From Streptomyces aurantiacus (GTDB taxonomy: Bacteria > Actinomycetota > Actinomycetes > Streptomycetales > Streptomycetaceae): a DNA stretch of 64,000 nt. The DNA lies in the NCBI RefSeq assembly GCF_027107535.1, contig NZ_CP114283.1, positions 868,001-932,000 on the forward strand. Reading direction: 5' to 3'. A program made the position numbers and the translations under genes. The notes below the pieces were generated by a model, which saw nothing but the letters and a program-made list of their open reading frames with translations, was not told the DNA's origin and searched no databases. This document shows, piece by piece, positions 9,025 through 16,980 of the stretch (positions within the stretch are counted from its first letter, which is position 1; each line of letters starts with the position of its first letter).

Positions 9025-9573
9025 TTACGAGACGTCGGCCCCCGAGCACCGCGCGTGGGGGGTCTCCTCGGCCGGCCGGAGCCGAATCCGGGTCTCGGCC
9101 TGGGTTCCGGCCCGGGGGAGCATCGGCATCTCCGTCAGTCCCGGGTGGTACACGTGCAGGCTTATGGCCGGTTCGAGGGAGTCGTTGACGACCTCGTGCA
9201 CGTAGCCGGGCGCGAACACCCGCTGAGCGCCCGCGCCGAGCGCGCGTGTGCCCCGCTCGGTGCGCTCCGTGAGGGCGCCCTCCAGGACGGTGAGTACGCC
9301 GGAGGAGCGGCCGTGGTCGTGCAGTCCGCTGCCCTGCCCGGGGACCCAGGACAGCAGCCACACCTCGTAACCGGGTCCGGTGCGCAGCCGGTGGTACCAG
9401 CGGGAGGCCGCGTCGTACCGGACGAGGTGCTCCCACTGGGAGCGGTCGGCGGCGATGGAGCGTGCGAGGCCGACGAACTCGGCCACGGTGGACGGATGCT
9501 CGCGCGGCGGCTGGAGGAGATGGGGTACTTCGAGGATGTCGCCGGCGATCTGGAGGTCGCTGTCGCTGTTCAT
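9025..9573 (-). CDS. cysteine dioxygenase
   Basis: 182 residues, type I cysteine dioxygenase of the cupin fold. It oxidises L-cysteine to cysteine sulfinate with Fe(II) and O2. Iron ligands are visible as His85 and His87 (GLHDHGRSSG) and His126 (GYVHEVVND), with a conserved H140 in SLHVYHPG. The start ATG is unambiguous by domain extent. A 154-nt leader separates it from a 30-codon cysteine-rich leader peptide (separate entry), which suggests control by cysteine supply through ribosome-mediated attenuation. It sits beyond fbiA on the same strand with a 42-bp gap. It is a single-domain enzyme with normal length. Confidence 0.92.
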   Translation of the reverse strand: MNSDSDLQIAGDILEVPHLLQPPREHPSTVAEFVGLARSIAADRSQWEHLVRYDAASRWYHRLRTGPGYEVWLLSWVPGQGSGLHDHGRSSGVLTVLEGALTERTERGTRALGAGAQRVFAPGYVHEVVNDSLEPAISLHVYHPGLTEMPMLPRAGTQAETRIRLRPAEETPHARCSGADVS

Positions 9574-9628
9574 GGGGTGCGGTGGTTTCCTCGGCGAAGA
9601 GAGTGCTGGAGGTCTGGGGTGTCACGTA

Positions 9629-9689
9629 CCGGCCGCCCGGATCGCGGGCGTGAGGTGTGCCCGGGTAGGGGCGGGGGACCAGCGGCCGG
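9629..9689 (-). promoter_or_regulatory. possible attenuator structures in the cysteine dioxygenase leader
   Basis: Between the leader-peptide stop and the dioxygenase start there are two overlapping potential stems. One is long-range (8 bp, 9629-9636 with 9682-9689) and one local (GCCCG/CGGGC, 9635-9649). They share bases 9635-9636, so they could be mutually exclusive, as an attenuator needs. This is from hand pairing only and has not been folded. Confidence 0.4.
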
Positions 9690-9727
9690 ATCTCAGTGGA
9701 CCCGGCGGCAGCGGGAGCGCGGTCGGC

Positions 9728-9820
9728 TCAACAGCTGCGACAGCAACAGCTACAGCGAGCGTGGGCAGCACCGGGGGACCCGGCGGTGCGGGTCGAGGTG
9801 AGTGCCAAGTTCGCGAGCAT
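9728..9820 (-). CDS. cysteine-rich leader peptide upstream of cysteine dioxygenase
   Basis: A 30-codon frame, ATG to TGA, that is too short for usual gene calling. Five of the last eight residues are cysteine (CSCCCRSC, residues 23-30), immediately before the stop. This is the layout expected of a ribosome-stalling leader whose translation senses cysteinyl-tRNA. It lies 154 nt upstream of the cysteine dioxygenase on the same strand. There is no convincing Shine-Dalgarno sequence. A promoter-like TTGACA/TGTCCT pair ends 7 nt before the ATG, so the message may be leaderless. The Cys run sits in GC-rich DNA where TGT/TGC runs are rare by chance. Function is inferred from position and composition. 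Confidence 0.7.
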   Translation of the reverse strand: MLANLALTSTRTAGSPGAAHARCSCCCRSC

Positions 9821-9827
9821 GCCCACT

Positions 9828-9856
9828 AGGACACCGGCTCACACCCGCACTGTCAA
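9828..9856 (-). promoter_or_regulatory. candidate promoter of the leader peptide and cysteine dioxygenase
   Basis: On the minus strand, TTGACA (9851-9856) and TGTCCT (9828-9833) are 17 bp apart. The -35 is perfect for the main vegetative sigma factor and the -10 is only 3/6. A transcription start 7 nt downstream would coincide with the leader-peptide ATG. Confidence 0.5.
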
Positions 9857-9980
9857 CTTCACGTCCGATATGTGGGCGTTGTTTCACCTCATCCGGGCCT
9901 CCTCGAAGGTGAAAGGTTTGTGCAGGAGGTTGTCGGGACACATGGCGCACAACCGGGCGCACGAACCGTGGAGCGACCCC

Positions 9981-10018
9981 GTGATCCCTGTGCGATCCCA
10001 GTGATCCATATGTGATCC
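9981..10018. repeat. four GTGATCC-type repeats upstream of whiB
   Basis: GTGATCC occurs at 9981, 10001 and 10012, and GCGATCC at 9992. The starts are 11, 9 and 11 bp apart, close to one helical turn. They lie in the 745-bp divergent region between the cysteine dioxygenase and whiB, about 200 bp before the whiB promoter candidate. This looks like a multi-site operator. The rest of this region holds the leader peptide, the two promoters and no further gene that I can support. Confidence 0.6.
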
Positions 10019-10217
10019 GGTTCGCTTCGTGGCCGTGCCGGAACGAGATCGAACTCCTGGGCGTCCTCTTCTGTACAGATCCTGTTCCGTACAGGCCCTG
10101 TCGGAGAGGGGGCCTCACCGGGTCCCTTTCGCCTGTCAGGGTTTATGCCGATTTGAACACTTTCCGCAAAGCCTTGGTTCCGCAGAGTGAATAAGGGGCC
10201 CAATAGCAGATCTCGGC

Positions 10218-10247
10218 TTGACTGGCCCGGATCGGCACACTTGTAAT
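10218..10247 (+). promoter_or_regulatory. candidate whiB promoter
   Basis: TTGACT (10218-10223) and TGTAAT (10242-10247) are 18 bp apart, which gives a leader of about 65 nt before the whiB ATG. Both hexamers are close to the vegetative sigma consensus. Confidence 0.55.
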
Positions 10248-10318
10248 TTCACTCGTGTCGTTCAGCCGAAATCGGTAGCGGCAGCATCACGGGGACGCGA
10301 GACGGACGAGGGGCGCAC

Positions 10319-10582
10319 ATGACCGAGCTGTTTCAGGAACTGCTGGTCGACGAGGCCGAAGAGGAGCTCGGCTGGCAGGAGCGGGCGCTCTGCGCGCAGA
10401 CCGACCCCGAATCCTTCTTCCCCGAGAAGGGCGGTTCCACCCGCGAGGCGAAGAAGGTCTGCCTCGCCTGTGAGGTCCGCTCCGAGTGCCTCGAATACGC
10501 GCTCGCCAACGACGAGCGCTTCGGCATCTGGGGTGGCCTGTCCGAGCGCGAGCGGCGCCGCCTGAAGAAGGCCGCCGTCTGA
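10319..10582 (+). CDS. whiB: WhiB transcriptional regulator (iron-sulfur Wbl protein)
   Basis: 87 residues with the four Wbl cysteines that bind a [4Fe-4S] cluster: C25, C48, C51 and C57 (C-Xn-CxxC-X5-C). The G[I/V]WGG turn follows at 69-73, and a basic C-terminus (RERRRLKKAAV) contacts DNA. Length and the acidic start MTELFQELLVDEAEEELGW match Streptomyces WhiB, the protein that acts with WhiA to switch aerial hyphae from growth to sporulation septation. M. tuberculosis WhiB2 is the counterpart and lies in the same neighbourhood. The upstream region has a good promoter and repeat elements. A hairpin follows the stop. Identification as whiB rather than another wbl gene rests on the N-terminus and gene order. 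Confidence 0.93.
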   Translation: MTELFQELLVDEAEEELGWQERALCAQTDPESFFPEKGGSTREAKKVCLACEVRSECLEYALANDERFGIWGGLSERERRRLKKAAV

Positions 10583-10610
10583 CCGGTGCCCGATCGCGAC
10601 CCGATCGCAT

Positions 10611-10631
10611 TCCGGTCGCACTCCGACCGGA
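10611..10631 (+). terminator. hairpin after whiB
   Basis: An 8-bp perfect stem (TCCGGTCG with CGACCGGA) with a 5-nt loop lies 29 nt after the whiB stop. There is no T-tract, which is normal for streptomycete terminators. Confidence 0.5.
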
Positions 10632-10683
10632 CGGTGCACACCCCTACGTACTGATACGTAACGAACGGCCTGTCGCAGGTGGG

Positions 10684-10692
10684 TTGTCCACA
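10684..10692 (+). promoter_or_regulatory. consensus DnaA box
   Basis: TTGTCCACA is a perfect match to the high-GC actinobacterial DnaA box. It lies about 117 bp upstream of the large glycosyltransferase gene. A single box can occur by chance. A tandem pair occurs elsewhere in the window. Confidence 0.45.
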
Positions 10693-10808
10693 GGCGGCGG
10701 GCCGCGCTGGTGTCCAGCCGTTAGTGTGGGCCTCCGTCCGAGACGCCACGCTGTCCCCCGAGGACACAGGCGTCCACCGCAGTCCAGCGAACCGGGGCCT
10801 GTACCTCG

Positions 10809-13800
10809 ATGTCCGTGCACAGCCATTCGGCAGGTCGGTACGACCCTGCCACTGCAGCGTTCGACCCGGCCGGCCAGGCGGTGTTCGACCCCACGCGCCC
10901 GCCCGAGTACCCGAGGCACGTGGTCACCGCCGTGCTCGTCTCGCACGACGGCGCCCGCTGGCTGCCCGAGGCCCTCGCCGGGCTGCTCGGTCAGGACCGG
11001 CCCGTACAGAACGCGGTGGCGGCCGACACCGGCAGCGCCGACGACTCCGCCCGGCTGGTCACCGAGGCCCTCGGCGCCGACCGGGTGCTGCACCTCGCCC
11101 GGCGCACGGGCTTCGGCCAGGCCGTCGAGGAGGCCACCCGCAGCGCGGGCGTGCTGACCCCGGACGACCTTCCGTACCTGAAGCGCCCCAGCGGCTGGGA
11201 CCCGGTCACGCGCACCTGGCGCGACGACGCCTACGACATGCCGGAGCTGCCGCACGGCGAGCCCGAGCAGTGGCTGTGGCTCCTGCACGACGACTGCGCC
11301 CCGGAGCCCGACGCCCTCGCCCAGCTGCTGCGCGTCGTGGAGAACGAGCGGGAGCTCGGCAAGGACGTCGCCGTCGTCGGCCCCAAGCTCCGCGGCTGGT
11401 ACGACCGCCGGCAGCTCCTCGAAGTCGGCGTCACCATCGCCAACAGCGGCCGCCGCTGGACCGGCCTCGACCGGCGCGAGCAGGACCAGGGCCAGCACGA
11501 CCACGTACAGCCCGTGCTGGCCGTGTCCACCGCGGGCATGCTGATCCGCCGCGACGTCTACGAGGAGCTCGGCGGCTTCGACCGGCGGCTGCCCCTCATG
11601 CGTGACGACATCGACCTGTGCTGGCGCGCCCAGTCCGCGGGCCACCGTGTCCTGGTCGCCCCCGAGGCGGTCGTCCGGCACGCCGAGGCGTCCTCCCGTG
11701 AGCGCCGCACCGTCGACTGCGTGGGCCGCACCTCCGCCTCCCCGCACAAGGTCGACAAGGCGGGCGCCACCTACACCCTCCTCGTCAACACCCGCAGCGC
11801 GGCGCTCCCCTGGGTCCTCGTGCGCCTCGTCCTCGGCACGCTGCTGCGGACGGTCGCGTACCTCGTCGGGAAGGTCCCCGGACAGGCGGTCGACGAGATC
11901 CGCGGCCTCCTGGGCACGCTGCTGCGCCCCGAGCGCATCGTCGCGGGCCGGCGCGGCAGGGGCAGACCCCAGGTCGACAAGGGCGAGCTGCGCCCGCTGT
12001 TCCCGCCCCCCGGAGCCACGGTCCGGGCCACCGTCGAGCAGGCCGCGGGCAGCCTCATGGGCCGCACCGACGCCGAGCTGACCGCGGCCGGCCGGCACGG
12101 CGGCGCCGTCGAGTCCGGGCCGGGCGACGACGACGCCGACTTCCTCCAGGTCGAGCAGTTCGCCCGCCTCAAGCGCATCGCCCGCAAGCCGGGCCCGATG
12201 GTCTTCGTGGTGCTTCTCCTCGTCTCCCTCGTCGCCTGCCGTGAACTCCTCGGCGGCGGCGCCCTCTCGGGCGGCGCGCTGCTGCCCGCCCCCGCGGACT
12301 CCTCCGAACTGTGGGCGCGCTACCTGGACGGCTGGCACCCGGTCGGCGCCGGCGGTACGCAGTCGGCGCCGCCCTATCTCGCGCTGGTCGCGATGCTCGC
12401 GAGCGTGCTGTTCGGTTCCACCGGGCTCGCGGTCACCGTCCTGCTGGTCGGCTCGGTGCCCCTGGCCGGCCTCGCCGCCTACTTCGCCTCCAAGCCGCTC
12501 GTCGAGTCCCGCCTGCTGCGCGCCTGGGCGTCCGTCGCGTACGCCTTCCTGCCCGCCGCCGCCGGCGCGCTCGCGGCCGGCCGCATCGGCACCGCCGTAC
12601 TCGCCGTCCTGCTGCCCCTCATCGCGCGCGCGGGCATCGCCGCGAGCGGCCTCGCCTCGGAGACGGGCCGCGGCAGCTGGCGGGCCACCTGGGCGTACGC
12701 GCTGCTGCTGACCCTCGCCACCGCGTTCACGCCGATCGTGTGGCCCATCGCGCTGGTGCTCGGGCTCGCCGTGCCGGCCGTGCGCCGCAGGGACATCGCC
12801 GCCTACGGGCTGCGTTTCCTGGCCCAGCTCGGCACCCCGCTGCTGGTCCTCGCCCCCTGGTCGCTCTCCCTGCTCCCGTTCGGCTTCTTCCAGGAGGCCG
12901 GTATGGAGTACGCGTCGGGGGCGGCCTCCGCGCTCGACCTGCTGGGCGCGAGCCCGGGCGGTCCCGGCACGGTCAGCGGGCTGATGCTCATCGGCATCGT
13001 GTGCGCCGCCGTGGCCGCGCTGATGCGCGCGGAGCGACAGCTGGGGATCTGGACGGCCTGGGCCGCGGCACTGGTGGCACTCGTCTTCGCGGCGCTCTCC
13101 AACAGCTCCACCTGGGCCGGCCCTGCGACCCTCGTCTACGGCCTCGCCTTCCTCGCCGCCGCCGCGCTCGGCGCCGACGGGGCCCGCTCGCGCGTGGCCG
13201 AGCAGAGCTTCGGCTGGCGCCAGCCGGTCGCCGTGCTCATCGCCTTCGCCGCGGCCGCCGGACCCCTGCTCGTCGCCGCCGGATGGATGATCCGCGGTGC
13301 CGACGGGCCGCTGGAGCGGCGCGATCCCGTCCAGGTGCCCGCGTTCGTCGCCGAGGAGAGCGGTACCCGCGACCAGGCCCGCACGCTCGTCCTCGACAGC
13401 GACTCGGCGGCCAGGGTCGGCTACACGCTCGTCCGTGGCTCCGGCGCCCGCCTCGGCGACGCCGAACTGGCCGCGGCGGACGGCGAGAACAGACTGCTCG
13501 ACAAGGTCGTCGCCAACCTGGTGGCGGGTTCCGGCGCCGACCAGGCCGACCAGCTCGGCGGCTTCGCCGTGCGGTACGTCCTCGTGCGCGACGGCGCGCC
13601 CCGGGAGGTCGGCCGTGTCCTGGACTCCACTCCCGGCCTGAGCAGGCTGAGCCAGCGGGACGGCATCGCCCTGTGGCGCGTCGACCGGCAGGTCGCGCGC
13701 GCGGCCGTCGTCCCGAAGTCCGGAGATCCGCAGCCCATCGCCGCCGGCCCCGTCGAACTGCACACCGAGATCCCCGCCGGTGCCGACGGCCGTGTCCTGC

Positions 13801-14564
13801 GTCTCGCGGACACCGCCGACGAGGGCTGGACGGCCACTCTCGACGGGAAGCCGCTCACCAGGACCACGGTCGACGGCTGGGCGCAGGGCTTCGAACTGCC
13901 CGCCACCGCGGGCCGGCTGGACGTCACGTTCGAGGCACCGATGAGCCACACCGGCTGGCTGTGGGCGCAGGGCGCGCTCGCCGTCGTCCTCGTGGTGCTC
14001 GCCCTGCCCGGCCGTCGCCGCGACGTGGACGACGACCTTCCCGAGGAGCCCGTCGTACCCGTCCAGGCCGCCTCGGGCGAGGGCCGCAGGGCCCGCCGTC
14101 TGCGCGCCCAGGCGGAGGCAGGGGAAGCGGACCGGCCCGACGCGTTCCCGCCCGACTCCCCGCCCGCGCCCGAGGGGGCTCCCGCGGCCGCCCCGGTCCC
14201 GCAGCAGCAGGCGTACGGCACGGGGGCCGCGCCGGGTGAGGCCGTTCAGGACTGGGGGAGGGACACGACGACGTACGCGGACGCCGAGTACGGCACCTAC
14301 GGCGGCGATCAGTACCAGGGCGCCCCGCAGTACCCGGCGGGCACCTACGAGCAGCAGCCGTACCAGGCGGACCCGTACCAGCCGGACCCCTACCAAGCGG
14401 GCCACTACGACCCGTACGCGGCGTACGGCACGGGGAACGCGGCGTACGACCCGACGCAGACGTACCCCCAGGGCTACGACGCGCAGTACGACCCGGAGCA
14501 GCAGCAACAGCAACCGCCGCCGCACGGCACCGACAGCGAGCGCCCCGACGGGAGCCAGCAGTGA
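10809..14564 (+). CDS. very large membrane glycosyltransferase (GT2 domain)
   Basis: 1251 residues. A family-2 glycosyltransferase domain occupies ~35-320 (VTAVLVSHDGARWLPEALAGL, AADTGSADDS, and the acceptor/metal region LLHDDCAPEPDAL). Multiple membrane helices follow from ~335 to ~840. An extracytoplasmic beta-rich part (~845-1045) is followed by a last membrane helix (~1047-1066) and a ~180-residue hydrophilic tail. The tail is rich in Tyr, Gln and Pro, with YQADPYQPDPYQAGHYDPY-type repeats. It probably makes or modifies a cell-envelope glycan using a nucleotide or lipid-linked sugar. The donor is unknown. It overlaps the DUF5719 gene by 4 bp (GTGA), so the two are coupled. ATG 10809 fits the conserved N-terminus. 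A mannose or rhamnose role is suggested only by neighbours. Confidence 0.85.
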   Translation: MSVHSHSAGRYDPATAAFDPAGQAVFDPTRPPEYPRHVVTAVLVSHDGARWLPEALAGLLGQDRPVQNAVAADTGSADDSARLVTEALGADRVLHLARRTGFGQAVEEATRSAGVLTPDDLPYLKRPSGWDPVTRTWRDDAYDMPELPHGEPEQWLWLLHDDCAPEPDALAQLLRVVENERELGKDVAVVGPKLRGWYDRRQLLEVGVTIANSGRRWTGLDRREQDQGQHDHVQPVLAVSTAGMLIRRDVYEELGGFDRRLPLMRDDIDLCWRAQSAGHRVLVAPEAVVRHAEASSRERRTVDCVGRTSASPHKVDKAGATYTLLVNTRSAALPWVLVRLVLGTLLRTVAYLVGKVPGQAVDEIRGLLGTLLRPERIVAGRRGRGRPQVDKGELRPLFPPPGATVRATVEQAAGSLMGRTDAELTAAGRHGGAVESGPGDDDADFLQVEQFARLKRIARKPGPMVFVVLLLVSLVACRELLGGGALSGGALLPAPADSSELWARYLDGWHPVGAGGTQSAPPYLALVAMLASVLFGSTGLAVTVLLVGSVPLAGLAAYFASKPLVESRLLRAWASVAYAFLPAAAGALAAGRIGTAVLAVLLPLIARAGIAASGLASETGRGSWRATWAYALLLTLATAFTPIVWPIALVLGLAVPAVRRRDIAAYGLRFLAQLGTPLLVLAPWSLSLLPFGFFQEAGMEYASGAASALDLLGASPGGPGTVSGLMLIGIVCAAVAALMRAERQLGIWTAWAAALVALVFAALSNSSTWAGPATLVYGLAFLAAAALGADGARSRVAEQSFGWRQPVAVLIAFAAAAGPLLVAAGWMIRGADGPLERRDPVQVPAFVAEESGTRDQARTLVLDSDSAARVGYTLVRGSGARLGDAELAAADGENRLLDKVVANLVAGSGADQADQLGGFAVRYVLVRDGAPREVGRVLDSTPGLSRLSQRDGIALWRVDRQVARAAVVPKSGDPQPIAAGPVELHTEIPAGADGRVLRLADTADEGWTATLDGKPLTRTTVDGWAQGFELPATAGRLDVTFEAPMSHTGWLWAQGALAVVLVVLALPGRRRDVDDDLPEEPVVPVQAASGEGRRARRLRAQAEAGEADRPDAFPPDSPPAPEGAPAAAPVPQQQAYGTGAAPGEAVQDWGRDTTTYADAEYGTYGGDQYQGAPQYPAGTYEQQPYQADPYQPDPYQAGHYDPYAAYGTGNAAYDPTQTYPQGYDAQYDPEQQQQQPPPHGTDSERPDGSQQ

Positions 14565-16072
14565 ACCGCACCACCGTGTCCCTGATCGCCGGCGTGGCCG
14601 CGCTCGCCGCCGTCACCGGGTTCGCCTCGATGTCCGAGCCACAGGCCTCCGGCGCGGACACGGCGAAGACCGCCGCGGAGCTGCCCGTGGAGCGCACCAG
14701 CCTGCTCTGCCCGGCTCCGAGCACCTCGGACCTCGCCGAGACCGCGTACACGTCCTTCACGCCCGTCACCAAGGGCACCGGCAAGAGCGGCAAGGCCGAA
14801 CTGACGGCCGCGGGCGAGGAGTCGGCCGAGGGCACGTCCGACGGGTCCGAAGCCGACGGCAAGGGGGGCGGCAAGAAGGCGAAGCCCGTCCTGACGCCGA
14901 AGGAGCCGGGGAAGCCGGTCACGGGCGAGGCCTCCGGCGCCGAGTCGCCCGCCCTCGTCGGCACGGCCGAGGGCAAATTCGCGCCAGGCTGGGCCGTCCA
15001 GCAGACCACGGAGGTCGAGGCGGGCAGCGGCCGAGGCCTGCTCGGCACCGCCTGCTCGGCACCGGACACGGACTTCTGGTTCCCGGGCGCCAGCACGGCC
15101 AAGGAGCGCACGGACTACGCGCACCTGACCAACCCCGACGACTCCGCCGCCGTCGCGGACATCGAGCTGTACGGCAAGGACGGCGCCCTCAAGTCGACGG
15201 TGGGGGAGGGCATCAAGATCCCGCCGCACTCCAGCGAGGCCGTGCTCCTGTCGACGCTCATCGACGAGCCGCAGACCAACCTCACCGTGCACGTCACGGT
15301 CCGCAGCGGCCGGGTGGCCGCCGCCGTCCAGGCCGTCGACGACGCGCTCGGCGGGGACTGGCTCGCCGCCTCCGCCCCGCCGGCGGGCAGCCTCGTCCTG
15401 CCGGGCATCCCGAAGGACGCCACCTCCGTCCGTCTGGTCGTCTTCGCGCCCGGTGAGACCGACGCCGATCTACGGGTGCGTCTCGCCTCGCCGACCGGCC
15501 TGATCACTCCCGCCGGGCACGAGACGGTGCACGTGAAGGCCGGCATGACGGCCGCCGTCGACCTCGGTGACGTCACGCGCGGGGAGGCGGGCTCCCTGGT
15601 GCTGACGCCCACGGAGAAGTCGGCCCCCGTCGTCGCGGCCCTCCGGGTCGTACGCGGCAAGGGCGACAAGCAGGAGACGGCGTTCATCCCGGCCACGGGT
15701 CCGGTAAGCGCGCGTGCGACGGCCGCCGACAACCGCTCCAAGGGCTCGACGCTCTCCCTCGTCGCCCCCGGCCGCAGCGCGAAGGTCAGGGTCACGGCCT
15801 CCGCGGGCAGCGGCGGCGGAACGGCCGCCACGAAGACGTACACGGTCAAGGGCGGCACCACTCAGAACGTGCGGCTGCCCGTGCCGAGCGGCCTCAAGGG
15901 CACGTACGCGCTCACGGTCGAGCCGCTGTCCGGCGGCCCCGTCCACGCGGCGCGCATGCTCGAAGCGGCCGAGGGCGGCATCCCGATGTTCACCGTGCAG
16001 ACCCTCCCGGACGACCGGGGGACGGTGGAGGTACCGGACGCGGAGCAGGACCTGTCCGTGCTGCAGAGGTAA
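14561..16072 (+). CDS. DUF5719 family secreted/membrane-anchored protein
   Basis: 503 residues with an N-terminal signal or anchor segment (residues ~5-25, VSLIAGVAALAAVTGFASM). A long Ala/Gly/Thr/Ser-rich extracytoplasmic region follows, with repeated beta-strand-like blocks such as VRLVVFAPGETDADLRVRL and VHVKAGMTAAVDLGD. It matches what I recall as DUF5719. There are no catalytic motifs. It starts by a 4-bp overlap with the giant glycosyltransferase, so the two are translated together and probably act in the same envelope process, perhaps as an extracytoplasmic partner. Codon use is ordinary for the window. Confidence 0.75.
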   Translation: MNRTTVSLIAGVAALAAVTGFASMSEPQASGADTAKTAAELPVERTSLLCPAPSTSDLAETAYTSFTPVTKGTGKSGKAELTAAGEESAEGTSDGSEADGKGGGKKAKPVLTPKEPGKPVTGEASGAESPALVGTAEGKFAPGWAVQQTTEVEAGSGRGLLGTACSAPDTDFWFPGASTAKERTDYAHLTNPDDSAAVADIELYGKDGALKSTVGEGIKIPPHSSEAVLLSTLIDEPQTNLTVHVTVRSGRVAAAVQAVDDALGGDWLAASAPPAGSLVLPGIPKDATSVRLVVFAPGETDADLRVRLASPTGLITPAGHETVHVKAGMTAAVDLGDVTRGEAGSLVLTPTEKSAPVVAALRVVRGKGDKQETAFIPATGPVSARATAADNRSKGSTLSLVAPGRSAKVRVTASAGSGGGTAATKTYTVKGGTTQNVRLPVPSGLKGTYALTVEPLSGGPVHAARMLEAAEGGIPMFTVQTLPDDRGTVEVPDAEQDLSVLQR

Positions 16073-16099
16073 CGGGCGCGGGAGGAGCAGCCCCGGAGG

Positions 16100-16552
16100 T
16101 CAGTCCTCCCCGTAACGGGGATCGACGGTCTCCGGAGTCAGCCCCAGCAGCTCGGCGACCTGTTCCACCACGACCTCGTGCACCAGCGCGGCCCGCTCGT
16201 CGCGGCCCTTGGTGCGGATCTCGACGGGACGCCGGTAGACGACGACCCGGGCGGGACGGCCCTCGTGGGCCGGAGTCGTGCCCCCCAGGGGCACGGCCTG
16301 GTCGCCCCAGCCGTCGTCGTCGGCCGGATCGAACCGGGGCACCTCCAGCACCATGAACTCGATGTCCGCCAGCTGCGGCCACCGCCGCTCCAGTCGCTCC
16401 ACGGAGTCCTGCACCAGATCCGCGAACACCTCGGCGCGACTGGCCGAGAGGGGCACCTGCGGTGGCGCCACCGGACCACGCATCCCGCGCCCGTGTCGAT
16501 CACGACGACGGGGCCTGGGTTCGGCGGGACGGGGCGGTACGGGGTTGTCCAT
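16100..16552 (-). CDS. zincin-like metallopeptidase family protein with degenerate HExxH
   Basis: 150 residues resembling the small PF06262-type metallopeptidase family (minimal zincin fold). Family features are ADIEFMVLEVPRFD, RVVVYRRPVEI and the C-terminal helix LVHEVVVEQVAELLGL. The expected HExxH motif reads H125-E126-V-V-V129, so the second zinc-binding His is missing. It may use another ligand or be a non-catalytic relative. The open frame extends to 16723, but ATG 16552 (MDNPVPP) begins the plausible protein. It converges with DUF5719. The same family member is next to whiB2 and DUF3499 in mycobacteria (Rv3259). Confidence 0.7.
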   Translation of the reverse strand: MDNPVPPRPAEPRPRRRDRHGRGMRGPVAPPQVPLSASRAEVFADLVQDSVERLERRWPQLADIEFMVLEVPRFDPADDDGWGDQAVPLGGTTPAHEGRPARVVVYRRPVEIRTKGRDERAALVHEVVVEQVAELLGLTPETVDPRYGED

Positions 16553-16980
16553 CACTGACGAAGCGTAGTCCCCGCCCACCGCCCCCGTCCGCACACGGCA
16601 CGCGCCCCGCCAGGGGTTCGCGGTGGCCGTGCGGTGCGGTGGCGCCGGGCGCGCGCCGCCCGGACCGCGACGGGCCGCACGAACCCCGGATCTCACCCCG
16701 TCCCCGCGCCCGTGCGTCGGCATGTCGCAGGATGACCATTCCGGCCAAGCTCGGGCTCGTTTCCGTACCTCCTCAAGGTGCAGGAATCACGGCAATTGAC
16801 GGTGTTTGTACCGACTCCTGATCGCGTCCGGGCCTGTCCGGGATCTCGTCAACACCCGTACCCGCAGGTCAAGAAGGCCCGCCGGGAACCCCCTGTGTCA
16901 GGCATCACAGCACGACACGGTGGGGTGACCCGGGGGAGAGTCGTCGCGGCCCGCTCAAGAGTGCGGTACCGTCCAACATC
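16553..16980. other. 428-bp intergenic region between divergent genes
   Basis: No gene is supported here. Near its right end TACCGT (16967-16972) looks like a streptomycete -10 element. It would start transcription at or next to the GTG of DUF3499, making that message leaderless or nearly so. I see no -35 and no strong repeats. Confidence 0.4.

Noticed and set aside
10644..14525. A 1293-codon minus-strand open frame opposite the giant glycosyltransferase
   Set aside because: It is a composition artefact. The sense strand has GT2 and membrane motifs, and the antisense product is Gly/Arg/Val-rich noise.
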